Shown: positions 15,228-17,287 of the stretch, piece by piece | How positions within the stretch are numbered: the first letter of the stretch is position 1 | How the letters are laid out: the number at the start of each line of letters is the position of its first letter | Assembly: GCA_045531755.1 (NCBI GenBank) | Contig: JAZSEP010000113.1 | Coordinates: 1-17,287 of the forward strand | Source of the DNA: UBA11540 sp045531755 | GTDB taxonomy: Bacteria; Bacillota; Clostridia; Oscillospirales; Ruminococcaceae | Direction of reading: 5' to 3' | DNA length: 17,287 bases | Notes under the pieces: generated by a model | What the model was told of the DNA's origin: nothing | Databases searched by the model: none | The model's input: the letters and a program-made list of their open reading frames with translations, nothing else | Program-made: the position numbers and the translations under genes

Positions 15228-16277
15228 ATGCCAATAAATTTTGAGATTGATAACGAATTTGACAAAGCTCCGGTTTCAATAAAGGTAATAGGTGTTGGCG
15301 GTGGCGGCGGAAATGCCGTAAACCGTATGGTTAACAACAGCATACAGAGTGTTGAGCTTTTGAGTGTGAACACAGACCGTCAGGCACTTGTTCGCTCCAA
15401 AACAGCACAGAGAATACAGATAGGCGACAAGCTCACAAGAGGTACAGGCGCCGGCGGACATCCCGAAATCGGACAGAAGTCTGCAGAGGAGAGCCGTGAG
15501 GAAATCTGTGAAGCTCTCAAGGGCGCACAGATGGTCTTCATCGCCGCAGGTATGGGCGGAGGAACAGGAACAGGTGCTGCTCCCGTAATCGCTCAGATTG
15601 CAAAGGAAATGGGCATTCTCACAGTAGGTATAGTCACAAAGCCCTTTGGCTTTGAAGGAAAAAAGAGAATGGAACAGGCTGAAATGGGTATCGAAGAGCT
15701 CAGACAGCACGTTGACTCTCTCATCGTTATCCCCAACGAGCGCCTTAAGCTCATCTCCGAGCAGAAGATAACTCTTGCAAATGCATTCATCGCTGCTGAT
15801 AACGTTCTTGCACTCGGTGTACAGAGCATCTCTGACCTTATAAATCTCCCCGGTCTTGTAAACCTCGACTTTGCTGACGTAACTTCGGTTATGAAGGATG
15901 CAGGTTATGCTCATATGGGTATTGGTTGTGCAAGCGGTAAAGATAAGGCAGAGCTCGCCGCAAAAGAAGCTATCTGCAGTCCTCTTCTCGAAACCTCTAT
16001 CAATGGCGCGAAGGGCGTTATCATAAACATCACATCCTCTCCCGATATCGGACTTGACGAGATTGAATGTGCCTGCGAAATGATAACAAACGCCGCACAT
16101 CCCGATGCAACAATCATTTGGGGTGCTGCATTCGACGACAATATGCAGGACGAGATGAAGATTACCGTTGTAGCAACAGGCTTTGCAAGCGAAGGAAAAA
16201 TTTCTTGGGGCGGCAGCGAAGCTTCCAAGCAAACCTCCTTTGATGACAGCGATATTCTCAGCATCTTCAAAAACTGA
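15228..16277 (+). CDS. ftsZ: Cell division GTPase FtsZ
   Basis: FtsZ is the tubulin-like GTPase that forms the division ring. The 349-residue protein has the nucleotide loop IGVGGGGGNAVNRM, the NTDRQAL strand, the tubulin signature GGGTGTG (110-116), IVTKPFGFEGKKR, and the T7 loop NLDFADVTSVM that completes the neighbouring active site. The globular part ends near TGFAS (about 320). The remaining linker is only about 15 residues before the C-terminal peptide FDDSDILSIFKN, much shorter than in B. subtilis or E. coli, and the usual Pro of the D-D-P-FLR core is missing. The ATG has GGGAGTGA at 15213-15220. The gene has its own promoter and tandem stops TGA TAA. No ftsA precedes it. Confidence 0.98.
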   Translation: MPINFEIDNEFDKAPVSIKVIGVGGGGGNAVNRMVNNSIQSVELLSVNTDRQALVRSKTAQRIQIGDKLTRGTGAGGHPEIGQKSAEESREEICEALKGAQMVFIAAGMGGGTGTGAAPVIAQIAKEMGILTVGIVTKPFGFEGKKRMEQAEMGIEELRQHVDSLIVIPNERLKLISEQKITLANAFIAADNVLALGVQSISDLINLPGLVNLDFADVTSVMKDAGYAHMGIGCASGKDKAELAAKEAICSPLLETSINGAKGVIINITSSPDIGLDEIECACEMITNAAHPDATIIWGAAFDDNMQDEMKITVVATGFASEGKISWGGSEASKQTSFDDSDILSIFKN

Positions 16278-16288
16278 TAAGAATTATC

Positions 16289-16316
16289 AAGCGGACGGCA
16301 GTTGCCGCCCGCTTTT
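16289..16316 (+). terminator. Rho-independent terminator of ftsZ
   Basis: AAGCGG-A-CGGC pairs with GCCG-C-CCGCTT around an AGTT loop (16289-16314, one A-C mismatch) and ends in TTTT (16313-16316). It begins 11 bp after the ftsZ stop codon. Confidence 0.85.
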
Positions 16317-16327
16317 AATATGCAGAA

Positions 16328-16361
16328 AAACAGGTTGCGAGCAAAAGCTCGCAACCTGTTT
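16328..16361 (-). terminator. Rho-independent terminator of the feoB unit
   Basis: A perfect 15-bp stem (16328-16342 with 16347-16361) has an AAAA loop on the plus strand. Read on the minus strand the stem is followed by a T-run (GTTTTTCTGCA), and it starts only 2 bp after the stop of the small Cys-rich gene. It could also act as a second terminator for ftsZ. Confidence 0.85.
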
Positions 16362-16363
16362 CT

Positions 16364-16534
16364 TTACTGTTCTTTATGATTACTGCTGCAACATCCTGAA
16401 GAGCATTTTCCGCTGCACTCTCTACCGTGCGGACAGCCAATGCACTTTGCACCGTTCTTTTTTGCTCTGTATATATACCAAATAACAGCGGCGATGATAC
16501 AAAGTAAAACTACTATAATTATAATATCTTTCAT
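16364..16534 (-). CDS. FeoB-associated Cys-rich membrane protein
   Basis: This 56-residue protein is easy to miss because of its size. It begins MKDIIIIVVLLCIIAAVIWY, a single membrane helix at about 3-22, followed by a basic stretch (YRAKKNGAK) and a Cys-rich tail with Cys at 31, 34, 40, 44, 48 and 49 (C-I-G-C, then spaced Cys and a final CC). This topology and its place directly after feoB match the FeoB-associated Cys-rich membrane protein family. The function of that family is not established; iron or redox handling at the cytoplasmic mouth of FeoB is inferred. It starts 12 bp after feoB with a weak site (GTAGAGA) and is followed at once by a terminator, so it is the last gene of the unit. 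Confidence 0.88.
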   Translation of the reverse strand: MKDIIIIVVLLCIIAAVIWYIYRAKKNGAKCIGCPHGRECSGKCSSGCCSSNHKEQ

Positions 16535-16546
16535 ATTTCTCTACAA

Positions 16547-17287
16547 TTAAACGCGTGTGACTTCACGCTTTTTATCTGCGCCCAAAGCGTATTCAGCCTT
16601 GAGCTTGTTGTTTGTGTTTCTTATGAGCATAGCGACGATACCAACCATTACGACAACAGCGATAAGACCGCAAACAGCAGGAACTACACCGAGCGATGCG
16701 GGGTCAACGATAAGAGTACCGATGGTGTAAACGAGATAAGATACCGTATATCCTGTTGCAAACTGAAGACCGATTCCGCCCCAGAGCCACTTTGCGCTTT
16801 TCATCTCGGCATTCATAGCACCGATAGCCGCAAAGCATGGAGGTGTGAAAAGGTTGAACATAAGGTAAGCAAGAGCGGCAACCTTGGTGATAGCCATAAT
16901 GCCTGCAACCTCTGCGCCTGCGCCTTCCATAAGGGTAAGTTCTTCAGTGTCGATAAGGTTCTCAAGACCAACGAAGCAAACCGCGAGAGTACCAACAACG
17001 TTTTCCTTTGCGATAAAGCCGGTAACTGCCGCTGCTGCAAGCTGCCAGGAAAGAACTCCGACTATCGGAACAAGAAGGTAAGCAAAAGGAGAAGCAATAG
17101 AAGCAAGAATCGACTGGTCGGCAGATTCAGCAACCTGGAAGCTCCAAGTGAAGGTCTGCATCAGCTGTACTGCCATGTTGCAGAGAAGGATGATGGTAGC
17201 GGCCTTAACGATGTAAGCCCAACCACGGCTGCACATGGACTTAAATGCGCCCCAAAGAGAAGGAGCCTTATATTCGGGGAGTTCTAT
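16547..17287 (-). CDS. feoB: Ferrous iron transport protein B, C-terminal membrane part (5' partial)
   Basis: The minus-strand frame is open at the window edge; the last 246 residues are visible, so the GTPase domain and the first membrane core lie outside. The visible part opens with IELPEYKAPSLWGAFKSMCS, matching the FeoB E-LPPY--P loop, then a membrane helix and WQLAAAAVTGFIAKENVVGTL, the conserved G-F-AKE-VV-TL segment of the second gate. It continues with FNLFTPPCFAAIGAMNAE and KSAKWLWGGIG. At least five membrane helices are visible, and the chain ends in a short charged tail (DKKREVTRV). FeoB imports Fe(II) across the cytoplasmic membrane. The gene is convergent with ftsZ and unrelated in function to the dcw cluster. 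Any promoter or feoA is outside the window. Confidence 0.94.
   Translation of the reverse strand: MELPEYKAPSLWGAFKSMCSRGWAYIVKAATIILLCNMAVQLMQTFTWSFQVAESADQSILASIASPFAYLLVPIVGVLSWQLAAAAVTGFIAKENVVGTLAVCFVGLENLIDTEELTLMEGAGAEVAGIMAITKVAALAYLMFNLFTPPCFAAIGAMNAEMKSAKWLWGGIGLQFATGYTVSYLVYTIGTLIVDPASLGVVPAVCGLIAVVVMVGIVAMLIRNTNNKLKAEYALGADKKREVTRV

Noticed and set aside
15276..16232. 318-codon open frame on the minus strand across ftsZ
   Set aside because: It is the antisense shadow of ftsZ; the many Cys and His residues come from reverse-complemented Ala and Met/Cys-type codons, and no family is recognised.
1..17287. CRISPR array, tRNA, rRNA, insertion sequence or prophage
   Set aside because: No regularly spaced repeats, cloverleaf sequences, transposase or phage genes were seen; gene order and spacing are those of a chromosomal housekeeping region.

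Overview
The window is a division-and-cell-wall (dcw) cluster from a low-to-mid GC, spore-forming-type Clostridia, most likely an Oscillospiraceae/Ruminococcaceae relative. This assignment is inferred. It rests on Firmicutes-style Shine-Dalgarno sites (AAAGGAG, GAGGTGA), frequent ATA and AGA codons, a class B penicillin-binding protein with PASTA domains, a MurE with the meso-diaminopimelate signature DNPR, and a SleC/SpoIID-type cortex-lytic protein next door. No tRNA, rRNA, CRISPR array, insertion sequence or phage gene was seen.

Layout. (1) 2-2307: two tightly coupled genes. The first is cut by the window edge and encodes a coiled coil, an acidic linker and a prealbumin-like domain. The second encodes a SpoIID-type domain followed by three peptidoglycan-binding repeats. 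Together they look like a spore cortex-lytic SleC divided over two polypeptides. A 15-bp hairpin closes this unit. (2) 2449-15115: a sigma-A-type promoter and three MraZ-type boxes in exact 10-bp register, then mraZ, rsmH, ftsL, ftsI/spoVD-type PBP, murE, murF, mraY, ftsW/spoVE, murG, murA and ftsQ/divIB. Most genes are separated by under 60 bp or overlap. The two exceptions to simple junctions carry hairpins: the 121-bp ftsL-ftsI gap and the 56-bp murG-murA gap. (3) 15116-16277: ftsZ with its own extended -10 promoter. (4) 16289-16361: two hairpin terminators between convergent units. (5) 16364-17287, minus strand: the 3' end of feoB and a 56-residue FeoB-associated Cys-rich membrane protein.

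How the genes work together. MraZ probably autoregulates the cluster and RsmH methylates 16S rRNA. MurA starts the UDP-MurNAc pathway, MurE and MurF add meso-DAP and D-Ala-D-Ala, MraY and MurG make lipid I and lipid II, and FtsW with the class B PBP polymerises and cross-links septal peptidoglycan. FtsL and FtsQ/DivIB scaffold that complex, and FtsZ positions it. Relative to the Bacillus subtilis and E. coli orders, murD, murC, murB and ftsA are absent from this stretch.

No wholly new system is evident. The points most worth a second look are the split SleC-like pair, the hairpin that buries the murA ribosome-binding site, the mraZ operator that overlaps its own translation start region, and an FtsZ with a very short linker and an atypical C-terminal peptide.
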